A stretch of DNA of 64,000 bases, from assembly GCA_036426205.1 (NCBI GenBank), contig CM071570.1, positions 72,914,838-72,978,837 of the forward strand, given 5' to 3'. A program made the translations under genes and the position numbers. Positions 45,520 to 58,459 of the stretch are shown here, piece by piece. The notes under the pieces were generated by a model. It did no database searches. It saw nothing but the letters and a program-made list of their open reading frames with translations, and had not been told where the DNA came from. Every line of letters begins with the position of its first letter. Position 1 is the first letter of the stretch. Source of the DNA: Ascaphus truei. Taxonomy: Eukaryota; Chordata; Amphibia; Anura; Ascaphidae.

Positions 45520-45900
45520 TCACTGTAAAGAACGTGTTTCTTAACCTTTTTTTTAACCCATGCCCCTTTTTGATAAATATAAAAATCCCCCTCCCCCCGT
45601 CAAACCTGCTTCGCCCAATAATTTTATTTAAAATTTTGAAATATTGCAACTACAGTAAAAACAAATCAAAGCGTTTGTAAATTGAGAACTCTGCATAATA
45701 GGTGCACTACTACACATCATAAGATGATATAATACGCTGCACACTTAGTAAGAAAGCAATAGGTATAATTGTTTCTTCCGTTTTCCCCAAAAGAATTATA
45801 TTCAAATATTGAATATTTTTTCAAACAACACCCGCATCCTCTGAATTCCTGATATGCCCCCTGGGGAGGCGCACCCCACTGGTTGAGAATCACAGCTGTA
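45520..45900. repeat. hAT-like repeat remnant
   Basis: The ends TTTCTTAACC and GGTTGAGAATCACAGCTG resemble termini of hAT-type repeats. The inside includes CCATGCCCCTTTTT and GGGGAGGCGCACCCCACTGG. No reading frame. Confidence 0.4.
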
Positions 45901-45991
45901 GAAGGAGGCTCATGTAATTTAATTATCAAGAGGAGGTTTTAAGTGGCAATGATTAGCAGAATTCTTCATTTATGTTGTCAAATCAACAAAC

Positions 45992-46135
45992 GTGAGTTTA
46001 GATGTGAGGAGCTCAATGTTTACTGAGATCTCTCTCTCTTCTCTCCTCTCCCTCCTCTCTCATCTCTCTCCGCTAATCCTCCTCCTCTCATCTCTCTCTC
46101 TTCATCTCATCTCTCCTCTCTCTCTCGCATTATAT
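45992..46135. repeat. (CT)n-rich low-complexity tract
   Basis: About 110 bases of TCTCTC with CTCC interruptions. Ser/Leu-rich open frames here are products of the repeat. Confidence 0.85.
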
Positions 46136-46187
46136 ATACTCCCTTATCTTTTTGTAAAGGATGTTTTTTCCAGGAAATTGTAGTGGA

Positions 46188-47475
46188 ATTGTTATTTTTC
46201 CTAAGCCTGCGGCCAGGGTGGGAGGGCGCTTGCTGGCGCTCGAGCGCCATGATGTCAGGTACTTGGCGATTCCTCGCCAGCTAGTTGCGCGCTCGGGGGA
46301 GGGGGAGTGTCGGGGGGCCTTCTAGCAATGCACTAGACTGACAGGCCGTAAGGTTAACGTATATCCACAAAACTAATTATATCTCATTAGCATAGGGCTA
46401 ATGTCATGTTACGGTAGCACAACCTTGCGTTAACTTCAAATAACATGGTATTAAGTATGGTCCTTACAAACAGGGCCACAGACTATTCCGCGGGACACAG
46501 ACTCGATTATCAACCGTGTCGGGTGGTGTCTTTGAGGCCCCCCCATTTCACACCTCGCAAGCCCCCTCTATTTCTCCCGCTCTTCCCATGTATTTCTCTC
46601 CCCTCTGTCTCATTCCCTCTCTTCCCTCCCCCCGCCTCACTCTTAACTCCCGCTCTTCCTCACTCACCCCCACCCTCCAAATACATACAAAAAAACAACC
46701 CTAAATACATACAAACTGCCCTCCACCCCCATATACATACAACCCCCAAACACATATAAAAGCCCCAAACCCCACCCCCCAAATACATAAAAAGCACCCA
46801 CCAAATACATACAACCCTCCCAGCCCCCAAATACATACATAAAGAACCCCATCCCACAAATACATACAAAATTCCTCCCACCCCCCAAATACATACAAAA
46901 AAAACCAAATACATACAACCCTACCCCCCAAATACATACAACACCCCACGCCCCAAATACTTACAACCCCCCACCCCCAAATATATACACCCCCCCCAAA
47001 TACATACAAAAGCCCACCCATCCCTCAAATACATACAAGAGCCACCCCCCATGCACATACATCCCCCCTCAAATAAATACAACCCCCTCAAATACATTCA
47101 ACCTTCCCCCCCAAATAAATACAAACTTACCTACCTCGAGGATGGTCTCAGGCCTCTGCTGCCCCAGCTCTCCCCTAGCTGGCTGCCGGTCATCTAGTTG
47201 CCGCTGGGTCCCGGCTCACCCCCAGCTCAATGACTGTCCCACACCGAGCTTCTGACGCTGGTATGCGCCGGGCCTCTCTCTCATGCCAGCTTGCTTCCGG
47301 TGCACGCCGATGTCAGAGAGGCCCGGCGCATGCCAGTAACAGAGGCTCGGCATAGGACAGTGTCAGTGAGGGAGGCCCGCCACAGGCGGAGAACCGGGGC
47401 CCGCCAGTAACAAGAGGACTGGCAGCCGGGCCCGAGACACTTGTCCAGGCTTACCCTCCCGTCGGCGGCCCTGAT
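46188..47475. repeat. GC-rich repeat with CCCCAAATACATACAA array
   Basis: GC-rich ends (GGGCGCTTGCTGGCGCTCGA at the left; CGGCCCGAGACACTTG at the right) enclose an array at 46675-47130 of about 25 units, 15-20 bases each, of CCCCAAATACATACAA type. A palindrome at 47255-47345 repeats GCGCCGGGCCTCTC. Minus-strand Tyr/Gly/Trp-rich open frames over the array are artefacts of the repeat. Confidence 0.75.
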
Positions 47476-47995
47476 GTCTTGCCTAATGGTGGCGTTACTC
47501 CTATCCAGATGATATGAGTTTTTCGAGAGAGGTAGGGAGGGGGAAAGGAGTCCTATATTTTCCCCAGGTATCTATCTCTCTCTCCCCCCCCCCCACCAAA
47601 TTTCAGAATCTGGTTGGAAGTAACTCCCCCTTTATGTATGACTTAACTAAGGGGAGGGCAAGCTTTTTGAGCTGGCCCCCCTGCCTGCTCCCCCTTGCTT
47701 TCGCGCCCCCCTTGCGTGGTTCGATGGCGTCAAATGACACTGTGGGGTCACGTGACCCCATTGCCATGTGACGTCACTCCGCATGACACGGGGCGTAATT
47801 TGACGCCGCGTTGCCATGGCGACGTGTCACAGCAACTCGTCTGAATCCCGGTAAGTGAGTTGCAGAGGCCTCACGCGATCCCCCGGAATTTAATTTAAAT
47901 GCCTCGGGGAAGAGTGCAGGGCCTCTGCAATCGCCTGCGCCCCCCCCCCCCCCCCAAACCCCCCCCCCCCCCCCCCCCACTTTGCACACCGCTGA
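47476..47995. repeat. Degenerate hAT-like repeat with C runs
   Basis: CpG-rich DNA with CCCTTGCGTGG, GACGTCACTCCGC and a terminal GCACACCGCTGA after two long C runs (47939-47955 and 47961-47979). It matches in style the repeat at 49175-49420. No gene. Confidence 0.4.
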
Positions 47996-49174
47996 CTTAA
48001 CTAAAGTCACGTTAAATCCCTGCGTTGGGGTACACGCCTTTTTTTTGCATATAATTATCCCTAACATCCGTTATAGTTAACACAATATCCCTTACGTCCA
48101 AAAACAGGACTTAACCCTTCATTGTTGAGTCACACGTTATTAAGGCATAACGTGACGTTAACTTAGGTTTACATAATGTTAACTCACGTAATGTTAACTC
48201 ACGAACTCTGTGGATATGATAAACAATAAATACAGACTTATTTTGAACAGTGTTACAAGATTAATATATATTCTTGTCGAGTTTAACATATGTGGATCTT
48301 GCACTCGTATAACCTACATATAAAAATACAGAAGGACATTTCGTTTTGACACGTCTTACAGAAGTTACACAGGAACATTCAGAAAATCATTTTATACCAG
48401 GTATTTCTGTAACACCTTTCTGATTCGCCATTTTGATTGAATTATGTCCTCTTGAAAATGTCTCCTCTTTGTTACCTCGACAGTTGTTCTGCTATGTAAT
48501 CATTTCTGCTGCTTAGCCTGATAGACCTTAATACTATCTGGTGCTGCTCTTGGTAACTTTTTGTTCAGCATCTTTCCCTAACAGGTCCTTCATGTGCATC
48601 ACGGAATGAAGAGATTTTGCCTCCTGTAATGTTAGAACTAGCAAATTGTAGAGTGCTTATTTTAAAATTACATTTCCACACAGCCTAATACGGAGCGATG
48701 CACCAATTACAGTCTTTGACATCTACAGGGACATCTCAAAATACTCTAACGGTGTCATGGCTTTTTCTTTGTAGAACAATTTCTCATATATTTGGAGTTT
48801 CAAGTAAATACAGTAGGAATTCTACTTTTGATAAACAAATCAGATAATCATTATGAGTTTTTCGGCTCTAAAAGTAAACTTGATTTTACCAATTTATGTT
48901 CCCTTTTGTCATCTGGATTTTATTTACAGTACGAATTCTTCCCTGGGATTGCCAAAAAACATGCATGGAAATTATTACCCATGTTATGTCTCATAAATGA
49001 TATTACAAGTTGTTAGCTACTGGTTAATGTGTGGGGTGAAGGCGTGTAGCATTCCAAGGTTCCAGCCGAAAAGCGGGATATGCTCAAGTAGATATTGCAA
49101 AAAAGATCATTTTTTTGCACAGAACGATTCAGTCAAGGGAAATACATTACTTCTCCCACCTGCTCATATACCTT
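47996..49174. other. Unassigned stretch, nothing firm recognised
   Basis: AT-rich. A minus-strand frame near 48545-48635 looks exon-like but lacks a usable donor. No other signal. Confidence 0.35.
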
Positions 49175-49725
49175 AGTAGAGGGGTGCGCAAACTGGGGGT
49201 CGTGAGATTTTCTTTGGGTGGGGGGGCTCTTTAGCACGAGGCCCCTGTAACTCACTTACCTAAAGTCTGCCGGCTTCGGGCGACGCAGCGTTATGAGTCA
49301 TGTGACGTCTCCTTGCGGCGTCATTTGATGTCGGATTAAAGGTAAGGGGGGGGGGGACAATGGGGGAGTGCAAGCAGGGGGGTGCAGCGCAGAAAGCTTG
49401 CACTTCCATGCCTTAGTATGACTGGCTCATATATGACTCCAGCTGAAGATGCAAAAGAGATCCTTTTTAAGAAGTCTGCACCTGATGGATTAAATAATGG
49501 CAATTTCTATGATTGATATATAAACACAGACAGTGGTCCTCTAACAACGTACTTAAAGATTGATTGCTTATGAATTGAAGAAAAGGCAAACAATGGATAG
49601 GTTTGGGGTATTGATATAATAATAATTGTTTGTTCTTGTATAGCGCTGCTAGTTTTACGTAGCGCTTTACAGACACACAATCCCTGCCCGTAGAGCTTAC
49701 AATCTATGTTTTTGGTGCCCTGTTT
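49175..49725. repeat. hAT-like remnant and SINE-like repeat
   Basis: 49175-49420 starts AGGGGTGCGCAAACTGGGGG and is CpG-rich, a degenerate relative of the hAT element at 29925. 49615-49725 carries CTTGTATAGCGCTGC, TACGTAGCGCTTTACAGACA and CCCGTAGAGCTTACAATCTA, the SINE-like frog repeat. Confidence 0.5.
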
Positions 49726-50173
49726 ATCCAAATCTATATCCCCCCCCCCCCCCATAAAAAAGCATAAATATTGGGATCCAGACTACACTGGATTAAGAGT
49801 CAGACAATAAGGACTGTATTAAAATCGCATGATGTACTGGGAAATGGAAAAGAAGCATTTGGACTGAATAGCACCAGGGGAATCTGTGCAATGTCAGAAT
49901 CCTGAAGAAGAAAGCAGGCCTGTATCACTGTATTAACTTTAAAGGACCAAAAACCTAGATTCAAAATGAATTTATGGTTTAACGGATTACATCATGATAA
50001 TTAATGCATTTTGTTAAACAAACATTTAAAATAGTTTTAAAAAAATTGTTTTTGACAAAGCTTAGTTCATCAATAATTCTCCAATGAAACCTAGCTCTGC
50101 TATTAGCCAAAATGAGGTTGAAGGTACTGACCCACCGAGCAACATACTGTATACTGGATTTGCAATACATAAA
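49726..50173. other. Unassigned stretch
   Basis: AT-rich with a 15-C run at 49740-49754. No gene. Confidence 0.35.
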
Positions 50174-50270
50174 GGGCCATATTTACTAAGCAGTGCTATT
50201 CAATAAGACACCTTCTGGTGCTGGAAGACACATCATAGCCCATTCCAGTCCATGTGTCTTTAATGCACTC
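50174..50270. repeat. Half copy of ACTAAGCAGTGCTA palindromic MITE
   Basis: It begins GGGCCATATTTACTAAGCAG and continues GTGCTATTCAATAAGACACC to the palindrome centre near 50235. The right end is lost. Confidence 0.55.
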
Positions 50271-51780
50271 AGTCATGTGACAAATTCTGTATTATTTTAA
50301 AGTTGCTTAGCTTTGCAAATTAAGATGAGAATGTCAAACTATAAGAACCATAATATTCAATATTACATTATACACAATACATATGTAAGGGCTACTTTGG
50401 GTGCAAGGAAGATATAAATGGAGATGTATGACCCTTTAAAAGAGCAAGTGCTCAGCTCGTGCCAATAAATATATCTAGGCCTTAGTATACTGTCCCTGAA
50501 ACAATGAAACCTATTTGCTAATTCTGAGTCGTATATTTTTACTTATGCTGCTATAATATGCTCTGTTTATTAAATGATATGACTTTTATTGCCGTTTATA
50601 AATCCCAGGACTAAAAGCAGTTTAAATCTTGTGGCTAATGGTGTCATCATAAACCCTTGATCTGGTGATTAGTATATGCTTTTTAATTTATACTTCTTAC
50701 ATCAGAACAGGATAATTCAGTTTACTTAAGTAATTATCTGAAGGCCATTAGGGCTTGAAAAGTATCAACCAGGATACATAGCAGACTCTTTTCTTGACAA
50801 TATCTTGGTTTTCTTTTGCTTAATTTCCTCTCTGTTGCGTGCCCTTTTATCTATCTCCTAGAAGGCCACATTCACAAAGATCTTAAACAGCCGTGCTCAA
50901 AAGGTTTAGTGTTATTTAAAAAAAATGGTATTGCAGAACCCAATTTAAATTTAGGGTTTAGGGATCAGACCAACGGCTTGTAAAGCCTCAGACAATGCTT
51001 TTAAAGGGCTGCCAGCCGAGAGGATATCAACCCAGGAATTACATTGCCATATGTTCCTTTTTTTGTTCTCAGATACAATAAAATATAGTGATTTGGGATG
51101 GGCAAGCTTGACAAAATGTGGGGAAAGAATGACAGTGTAGTCTATTAAAGCAGCGGTTCATGTTTGAGGGACGAATGTACTCCTCCCCTCAAACAGGAAC
51201 ATACGTCTAGAATACCTAGTGCTTTTTCTATTATAGGAATAAAGAGACTATGAAAGTCACAAAAAAAATGTACAGTTGATTGGTTCTCCTGCTGATTTCT
51301 AAGCCACTCGATTTACCAGAAAAGTACGGGCCAACTCTGCTGTGCGGAAGGGGGAAGAAAACATTTGTGGGAGGTAATTACTGGCCGTCGGCAAAATGTT
51401 TTTTGAGTCTCCGTTCTCTGAGGAAATAAATATTTTAATGGCAGGAACTGCATACTCAATCATTTATTGTATTGCCGCATGTTAATTTTCAGGGTGGAAC
51501 CCCCAAAAAGGAGTAGGAACAGGATTGTTTATTATTTTTATTATTGTCTAAAAGAGTTACAATTCTGGGCACTTCTAAAATCCCTAGCTCTCTGATTGGT
51601 CACAATTCCAGCAATTAACTGGTAATAATTATAATATTTTTAATATTCTTCATATAATTTGATTGTAAGATCTTTGAGGCAGGATGTTATTGTCTCTCAG
51701 TCTTCTGACTGCAAAACCAGTGCAAAAAAACACATTAGAAGAGAATGAATCCCATTGAAAGAAATGTTTCTTTGTTTAAA
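50271..51780. other. Unassigned stretch, nothing recognised
   Basis: AT-rich, unique-looking DNA with no confident exon on either strand. It could be intron of the cfap61-like gene or beyond its 5' end. Confidence 0.35.
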
Positions 51781-53099
51781 TGGGTGCTGTTCTTTTGCCG
51801 GACCGGAAGTGCGTCACAACCGGAAGTGACGCGAAGGAGAGATTCCTGACGGACGCAGCGGTGAGAGCTCCGCATCAGACACACACCATTTTTTATGTGC
51901 CTTATTATATGTGACACTATGTAAGTGTACATTCTATATTTTAACATATACAGTATAAAGTATATACCTTTATCTGGATTGCACTATGTTGGCTCTCTCG
52001 TTCCATTAACTCCTGTATTGCCATCTCCACGTCCACACCACACGAGATTGGGGATCACCTTATATCCATCTGAGCCAAGATTGAATAGGATCCCCACCAT
52101 CTACTGAGTCATTTGCCACAGTTTTGGATATGTTTTATTGATTCTGGAAGAATGTGAGTTCCCACTTAAGAGGTCCCTTATCTCCACATCACTCTTATTT
52201 TATAAGGACATATTGCACTATGATGTGTTTCTATGTGTAACAGTGTTTCCCCCACCCAATCGCAGATAGGGGCCATTACAGGATGTATGGTGCAATAGCC
52301 TGCTGGCAACAGGAGGGCTGAGTTGTCCGCCGATGGTAGTGGGGACACAGGAACAGGCTTCTGGGGTTCATACCCTATATATCTCCTTAGCAGTGCAGCG
52401 CCTCCATCTGCCGTAAGCTCCAGGAACTGAAGGTGATCTCCCACGGTAGAACTTATTACCTCTCCTCCCAGTAAGGTCACGCAACAGGCAGGAGTTATAT
52501 ACTACACTCTGACGTAACAATTACACGGCAGTCTTCTGTCAGATACAGTCTGTCAGGTCAGCTATCACTGAAGATGGTCCCTGGACCATCACTACAGGCC
52601 AATGGCACCTGCAGCCGTCCTAGCTCTTCCCCACCTCCCTAGCAGAGGCAGAGGTATGGTCCACACTCACTCTCCCCCGGAGGGAAGAGCACATGAGAAG
52701 GCCCCAATCTCAGGCTCCCTGTTGTATGACCTGCCTTCCTCAGAGGGGAAGGAACACCTCCTAACTTTAGTGCGGTCCTACCCTTAAGTACAGCTAGGAG
52801 GCGGGCACTCAGCTGTCCCAGCTACAACAGGATGTACCACCCCCAACTGTCAATCAAGTGCAGCACCATAGAAAGGGGGAAAACCCCATACCATAATGTG
52901 AGAAGAAGTGAAGTCACAGCAAATATAAATGATAAAGGCAGCATCACAGCAGTAATGATCCAGTCTGGTATAGATGATATCCTCCTTTCCAGCGTAGTTC
53001 AAATGCAGGAATCAGGGCCAGTTGGAGGTGTCCACTTCTTCTTCACTTTTTTTGAACTTCCTTTTAAACTTCAGTTGTTCAGTTGTCCTGCCACTTAAA
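51781..53099. repeat. Probable retroelement UTR fragments
   Basis: 51790-51850 has paired ACCGGAAGTG(C/A)G motifs as in Penelope-type UTRs. 52160-53000 is GC-balanced, has a 100-codon minus-strand frame (52178-52480) and LTR-like pyrimidine blocks, but no identifiable protein domain. The family is not recognised. Confidence 0.3.
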
Positions 53100-53981
53100 G
53101 GGGGCTATGCACTAAGCTGTGATAAGTCGTTTTAAGAACGCAAAGTGCTCTTAGAACGTGATGTTCCGCCGAAAGCGATTCACTAAGCCACACAAACAGG
53201 CACTTTGGTTCTAAAACTGGCTTTTTTCAGGAAATTTTTCAAAGTCCAACTTTGCTCGTACGATAACCTGTTTGCGTTCAATTCTGCCCTTCTCCGGGAT
53301 TCACTAAGCTACGCAAACTTATCGTACGCGAAAGTTGCGTTCAACAAAGCTCGCCAGCTAAAGGCAGGTGATAAAAAAGCTGGACTTTGAAAAATTTCTT
53401 TGTTTACATTTTTGCATGCGCAACACCCATACAACAGGCCGGCGGGTGTCTCCGTCTGACACCGCGGGGGTCCCCGAGGGAGGCCGGGGGTCCCGCGGGT
53501 GTCCCCAGCTGACCCCGCAGGGGTCCGGGGGTCCCCGGCTCACCAAGCAGGGTCCCCGCGGGAGTCCGGGGGTCCCCGCGGCCTTCCCGGGGTCCCCACG
53601 GGCCTGCGGTACCAATGTTGTGCCTTCAAAAAAATAAACAATATTTCTAACTAAATACACCCCCCTCCCCCCGCCCCCTAACACGTACAATACAGTAATG
53701 GGCAAAATTACCATTATCCACATATGGATAATAATGCATTTGCCCATTTAAAATACATATAAATTACAATAAATACAGTAAATACATATCACACTTACCT
53801 TTTCCAGGCACCCACGATGAAGGCCGTCTTCATCCTCATCTTCATCCTGCCCATGTCCCTCCGGTGCTGCAAAACATACAAAACAATCAAAATAGCCAAT
53901 GTAATGTCCCCTAACCCCTTAATCACCTTAGCGGTCAGTAACCGCTACAGTCATTAAGGGGTTAACCCACCCTCACCCACC

Positions 53982-55965
53982 ACTCGGGAGGCCTAAATAC
54001 CCTCCCCCACTACCCATCCCGTGAGGCCTAACCACTCTACCCACTACCAAGGCGGGAGGCCTACCCACATACCGTTGGGGCCAATACCCCCTTCCCCATC
54101 CCCAGTACCCACAATAAAATCAATACACAGCCCCACAATAAAGATCATTATATTTATTAAATACATAATCCACCCCCTGTGCCCCCCCATAAATACATAA
54201 TTTTTTATTTTACATACAGGGTTAATACCCCAGGCCCACGGGAGTCCCCGGTGGCCCTGACGGGTGTCCGTAAGCCTCATAGTAGCCCAGCACAAGGTTT
54301 CAAACAGGGTCTGGAGGCCTACGGGTGGTCCCCGCCAGGCGCCGTGGTCCACCAGGTGGTCTCCGTGGGTCACCGTGGGCCACAATGGGGTCTCCACGAG
54401 TAGGCACGCGGGTGTCTGGGGGGCCCGGGGTCAGACCCACAGGTGTCTGAGGGGCCTCGGGTGGTTCCCATGGGGGTCTGGGGGCCCTCGGGTGGTCCCT
54501 ACGGGTCCACGGTGCCCCCAACAGATGTGGGGCCATCGGTTCTTCCCCGCAGGTATCCCCCGTGGACACCTCCAGCCTGGTACCCGTACAAAGCCCGAGG
54601 AGACCTCAGGTGGTCTCCAGAGGTCCCCGCAGACCAAAAGGAACCAACCCTGTATGTAAAAAAAAATAAACCTGACCTATAAATCCCCCCCCCCCAACAC
54701 ATACAGTACAATAATGTGCAAAATAACTATTATCCAGATAGGGATAATAGATTATTTGCCCATTATTAAACATATTAACTAGCATAATAAAATAAATAAA
54801 GTTCTACTAACCTAATCAATATGAAGCCCCCTCGACAGCAAATTCCGTGTCCTCTGTTGCCAACAAAATACATAGCCAATACACTGCAACTACAGTCTGA
54901 TATCAATAAAGCCCTTAATCACCTTATCGGATAATAACAGCAAAGGTAATTAAGGGGTTAAGCCACCCTGGCCACTCGGGAGGCCTAAATACCCTCCCCC
55001 ACTACCCATCCCGTGAGGCCTAACCACTCTACCCACTACCAAGGCGGGAGGCCTACCCACATACCGTTGGGGCCAATACCCCCTTCCCCACCCCCAGTAC
55101 CCACAATAAAATCAATACACAGCCCCACAATAAAGATCATTATATTTATTAAATACATAATCCACCCCCTGTGCCCCCCCATAAATACATAATTTTTTTA
55201 TTTTACATACAGGGTTAATACCCAGGCCCACGGGAGTCCCCGGTGGCCCTGACGGTGTCCTTAGCCTCATAGTAGCCAGCACAGGTTTCAAACAGGGTCT
55301 GGAGGCCTACGGGTGGTCCCCGCCAGGCGCCGTGGTCCACCAGGTGTGTCTCCGTGGGTCACCGTGGCCACAATGGGGTCTCCACGAGTAGGCACGCGGG
55401 TGTCTGGGGGGCCCGGGTCAGACCCACAGGTGTCTGAGGGGCCCTCGGGTGGTTCCCATGGGGGTCTGGGCCCTCGGGTGGTCCCTCCGGGTCCACGTTG
55501 CCCCCAACAGATGTGGGCCATCGGTTCTTTCCCCGCAGGTATCCCCCGTGGACACCTCCAGCCTGGTCCCGTACAAACCCGAGGAGACCTCAGGTGGTCT
55601 CCTGAGGTCCCCGCAGACCAAAAGAACCAACCCTGTATGTAAAAAAAAATAAACCTGACCTATTTATTCCCCCCCCCCAACACAACGTATACAAAATGTG
55701 CAAAATAACTATTATCCAGATAGGGATAATAGATTAATTTGCCCATTATTAAACATATTAACTAGCATAATAAATAAATAAAGTTCTACTAACCTAATCA
55801 ATATGAAGCCCCTCGACAGCAATATCCGTTCATCGTGTGTCCTGTTGCAACAAAATACATAGCCATAACACTGCAACTACAGTCGATCAATAAAGCCCTT
55901 AATCACCTACGGATAATAACAGCAAGGTAATTAAGGGGTTAGCCACCCTGGCCCGATACCCACCC
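53982..55965. repeat. 992-bp tandem duplication, second copy rich in deletions
   Basis: The block starting ACTCGGGAGGCCTAAATACC at 53982 recurs at 54974. Both copies carry the same order of blocks: CATACCGTTGGGGCCAATAC, CTGTGCCCCCCC, ACATACAGGGTTAATACC, a GTCCCC minisatellite, GATGTGGG...ATCGGTTCTT, and TAATTAAGGGGTTA. The second copy has many one-base losses relative to the first, mostly within runs (for example GACGGGTGTCC to GACGGTGTCC, and AGTAGCCCAGC to AGTAGCCAGC). Gly/Pro-rich open frames here are products of the minisatellite. Confidence 0.8.
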
Positions 55966-55997
55966 TCACCATTCATTTTGTCAGTGGGTTCATCATG

Positions 55998-56095
55998 CAA
56001 CTATATATATATATATATAATATATATATATATATATCATATATATATTATATATATTATATATATATATCTTATATATTCTTTATATTATTATG
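55998..56095. repeat. AT-rich microsatellite
   Basis: (TA)n with CTTATATA and ATCATATA interruptions. Confidence 0.9.
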
Positions 56096-57589
56096 CTTAC
56101 CAAATACAAAGAAATGTTTAAGGGTTAATACAACATGCACCAATAAAAATACCAGTTCTCCAAAGCAATACATCACTTGCATATGAAAAGTACAATATTA
56201 TATAGCCCAGTAAAACAAAATCCTATTTCATAATAAAATAATTCTTCATCTTCATCAATATCATCAAATGACAATGAAAACATTGAATTTACATTGTATA
56301 CAGATGCAATAAAATCTGTGCACCATGTACACTCTGCCAATCAATGTTAACAATAAAATATTAAAAAAAATACAATTAAATCCAAACAAGTATACTATTT
56401 AAACCAAGCAAGTCAACAGAAATAAATGACCATAAATTAATCAAATCTCAAAACCATTAAAATACCATACAAATCAATTACACAATTAACTATTTTAATC
56501 TTTCACCAAAAAATTCACAAAAAAAGTTACCATCAGACAAATATAAGTACCAAAAATAATCCCTATAAAAAACAAGCATCACCCTGACCTAAAGTACTGC
56601 ACACAACACCAAACTTACATCTATCTAATTAAACTTACATTACACACATTTAGCATAGCAAAATACATTTTAATTAGTGTAAAACAAGCATTTCCAAAAA
56701 TAATCATTTCTTACCCTGTATGTATTATCGATCGAGACATACATACATCATACATACAGTGGCAAGAAATGATATTGGCCAAAAAAAACAATCACATTAA
56801 AAAAATAATTCAAAAAAAACTGTAAAAGTTACAACAATAACATTTTGGGGTTTACTTACCATTAGTTGACCCACTCCCCGAGGCCCGTCGATCGGCTTAC
56901 TCTCGAACCAATCCACGCACAGGAACCCATAAAATAAAAAACCATAAAATAAAAAAACATTAAATAATAAACCATAACAATCCAGGGGTCTGTGTCTTCT
57001 ATTTGTACTCCATTTAGTTCGTGGGGTCTTCATCTGCATTCTTCTTCCGCTCTCTTCCGGGGTCTTCTTCTTCTCTCTTCGGCCACGCCCTGGCCTTTTT
57101 TTCTTCTGTAGGAGTCCTTCCTCCTCGGCGTCTGCTCTGCCTTCAAAATGAGACGGACATAGACTTTTATAGGCCTATGACGTCACATTTTGGTCAAATG
57201 GTTCCCATGGCCCTGATTGGCCGTGAAAAACATGTGAATGGCCGAAATTAAAAAAAAATGATGTCATTTAAGGCAATGACCCAGCCAATCAGAATGGCTG
57301 TGCTTCATTTGCCTTTAAGATGACGTCATGAAAAGAAACATGGCCGCCCTCAAATGGTACGGTAGCCAATCAGAGCGTGGGAAGTCCATCCCAACTCTGA
57401 TTGGCTCTAGTACCATGTGACAGGCTTTGAATGACATCACATCCGTTCTCCCCAAAGCCTCTGTCACATGGTCTACTAGAGCCAATCAGAGTTGGGCTGT
57501 GTATTGTTTTATTGTGGGATACGTGGGGTGGGGGGAAGTGGGGTATTGCCCAGGTATGGGATGGCCTACGCGCCCCCGCCTGGTAGTGG
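56096..57589. other. AT-rich interior of the host element
   Basis: 56096-56860 is very AT-rich without frames. 56870-57490 has moderate GC and includes an inverted pair AGAGCCAATCAGAGTTGGG at about 57386-57407 and 57478-57496. No protein was recognised. Confidence 0.4.
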
Positions 57590-58067
57590 GTGAGGGATGG
57601 ATAGGCCTCACGGGATGGTAGTGGGGGAGGGTATTTAGGCCTCCCAAGTGGTGGGTGAGGGTGGGTTAACCCCTTAATCACTGTAGCGGTTAATGACCGC
57701 TAAGGTGATTAAGGGGCTAGGGGACATTACCTTGGCTATTTTGATTGTTTTGTATTTTGCGCACTGGAGGGACATGGGCAGGATGAAGATGAGGATGAAG
57801 ACGGCCTTCATTGTGGGTGCACTGGAAAAGGTAAGTGTAATATGTATTTATTGTGATTTATATGTATTTTAAATGGGCAATGTATTATTATCCATATGTG
57901 GATATAGTTAATTTTGCCCATTTTTTATGTATTGATTGTTTAGGGGCGGGGGGGGAGTGATGTTTAGATAATTGCAATGTCCCAATAAACATGCTATTGT
58001 GCCCTTACCCCTTCATTGCCTTAGCGGATAGCGACTAAGGTAATGAAGCTGCTTTTAATGTATTTTA

Positions 58068-58373
58068 TTAAATAGTGTGCGGAGAGCAGGGGTGCCCCTG
58101 AAGCTGAACCGCATTTACTTTCTTTCTGCCTCAGAGACACTCACTTGCTTCCAGTTACAGCCCCGTTTCGGGGGGCATCGGAGCCAGTGTCCGCCGCCCC
58201 ACATCTTTATAGAGCCCACGTCCGTCTTGATGCTATAAAGATGGCGGCGACATGGCCTCCGATGCCCCATACCGGGGCCTGTACCTCGGAAGCAGGGGGG
58301 TCTCTAGGCAAAGAAATGCAATGCGGTTCAGCTCAGGGGACCCCCTGCTCCCGCACACTATTAATTAAATGTA
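58068..58373. repeat. Palindromic repeat, CCGGAGC family, diverged copy
   Basis: The arms share TTAATAGTGTGCGGGAGCAG-like ends, CTGAACCGCATT, GCCATCTTTATAGC and GGGGCATCGGAG with their complements. Related to 31948-32241. Confidence 0.6.
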
Positions 58374-58459
58374 CATTAGATGCAGCTTCATTACCTTGGC
58401 GGCTATCCGCTAAGGTAGGAATTATTGTTTATGTGTATAGTGTGTTTTGACAGTAGCTG

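Noticed and set aside
46660..47021. Minus-strand Tyr/Gly/Trp-rich frames
   Set aside because: They are translation of the CCCCAAATACATACAA array.
48545..48640. Minus-strand frame after ACATTACAG, considered as an exon
   Set aside because: There is no polypyrimidine tract, the branch-like motif is too close to the AG, and no good donor precedes the stop.
54264..55642. Gly/Pro/Trp-rich frames of 60-131 codons on both strands
   Set aside because: They are translation of GTCCCC-type minisatellites, and the two copies differ by frame-shifting deletions, so they are not under coding constraint.
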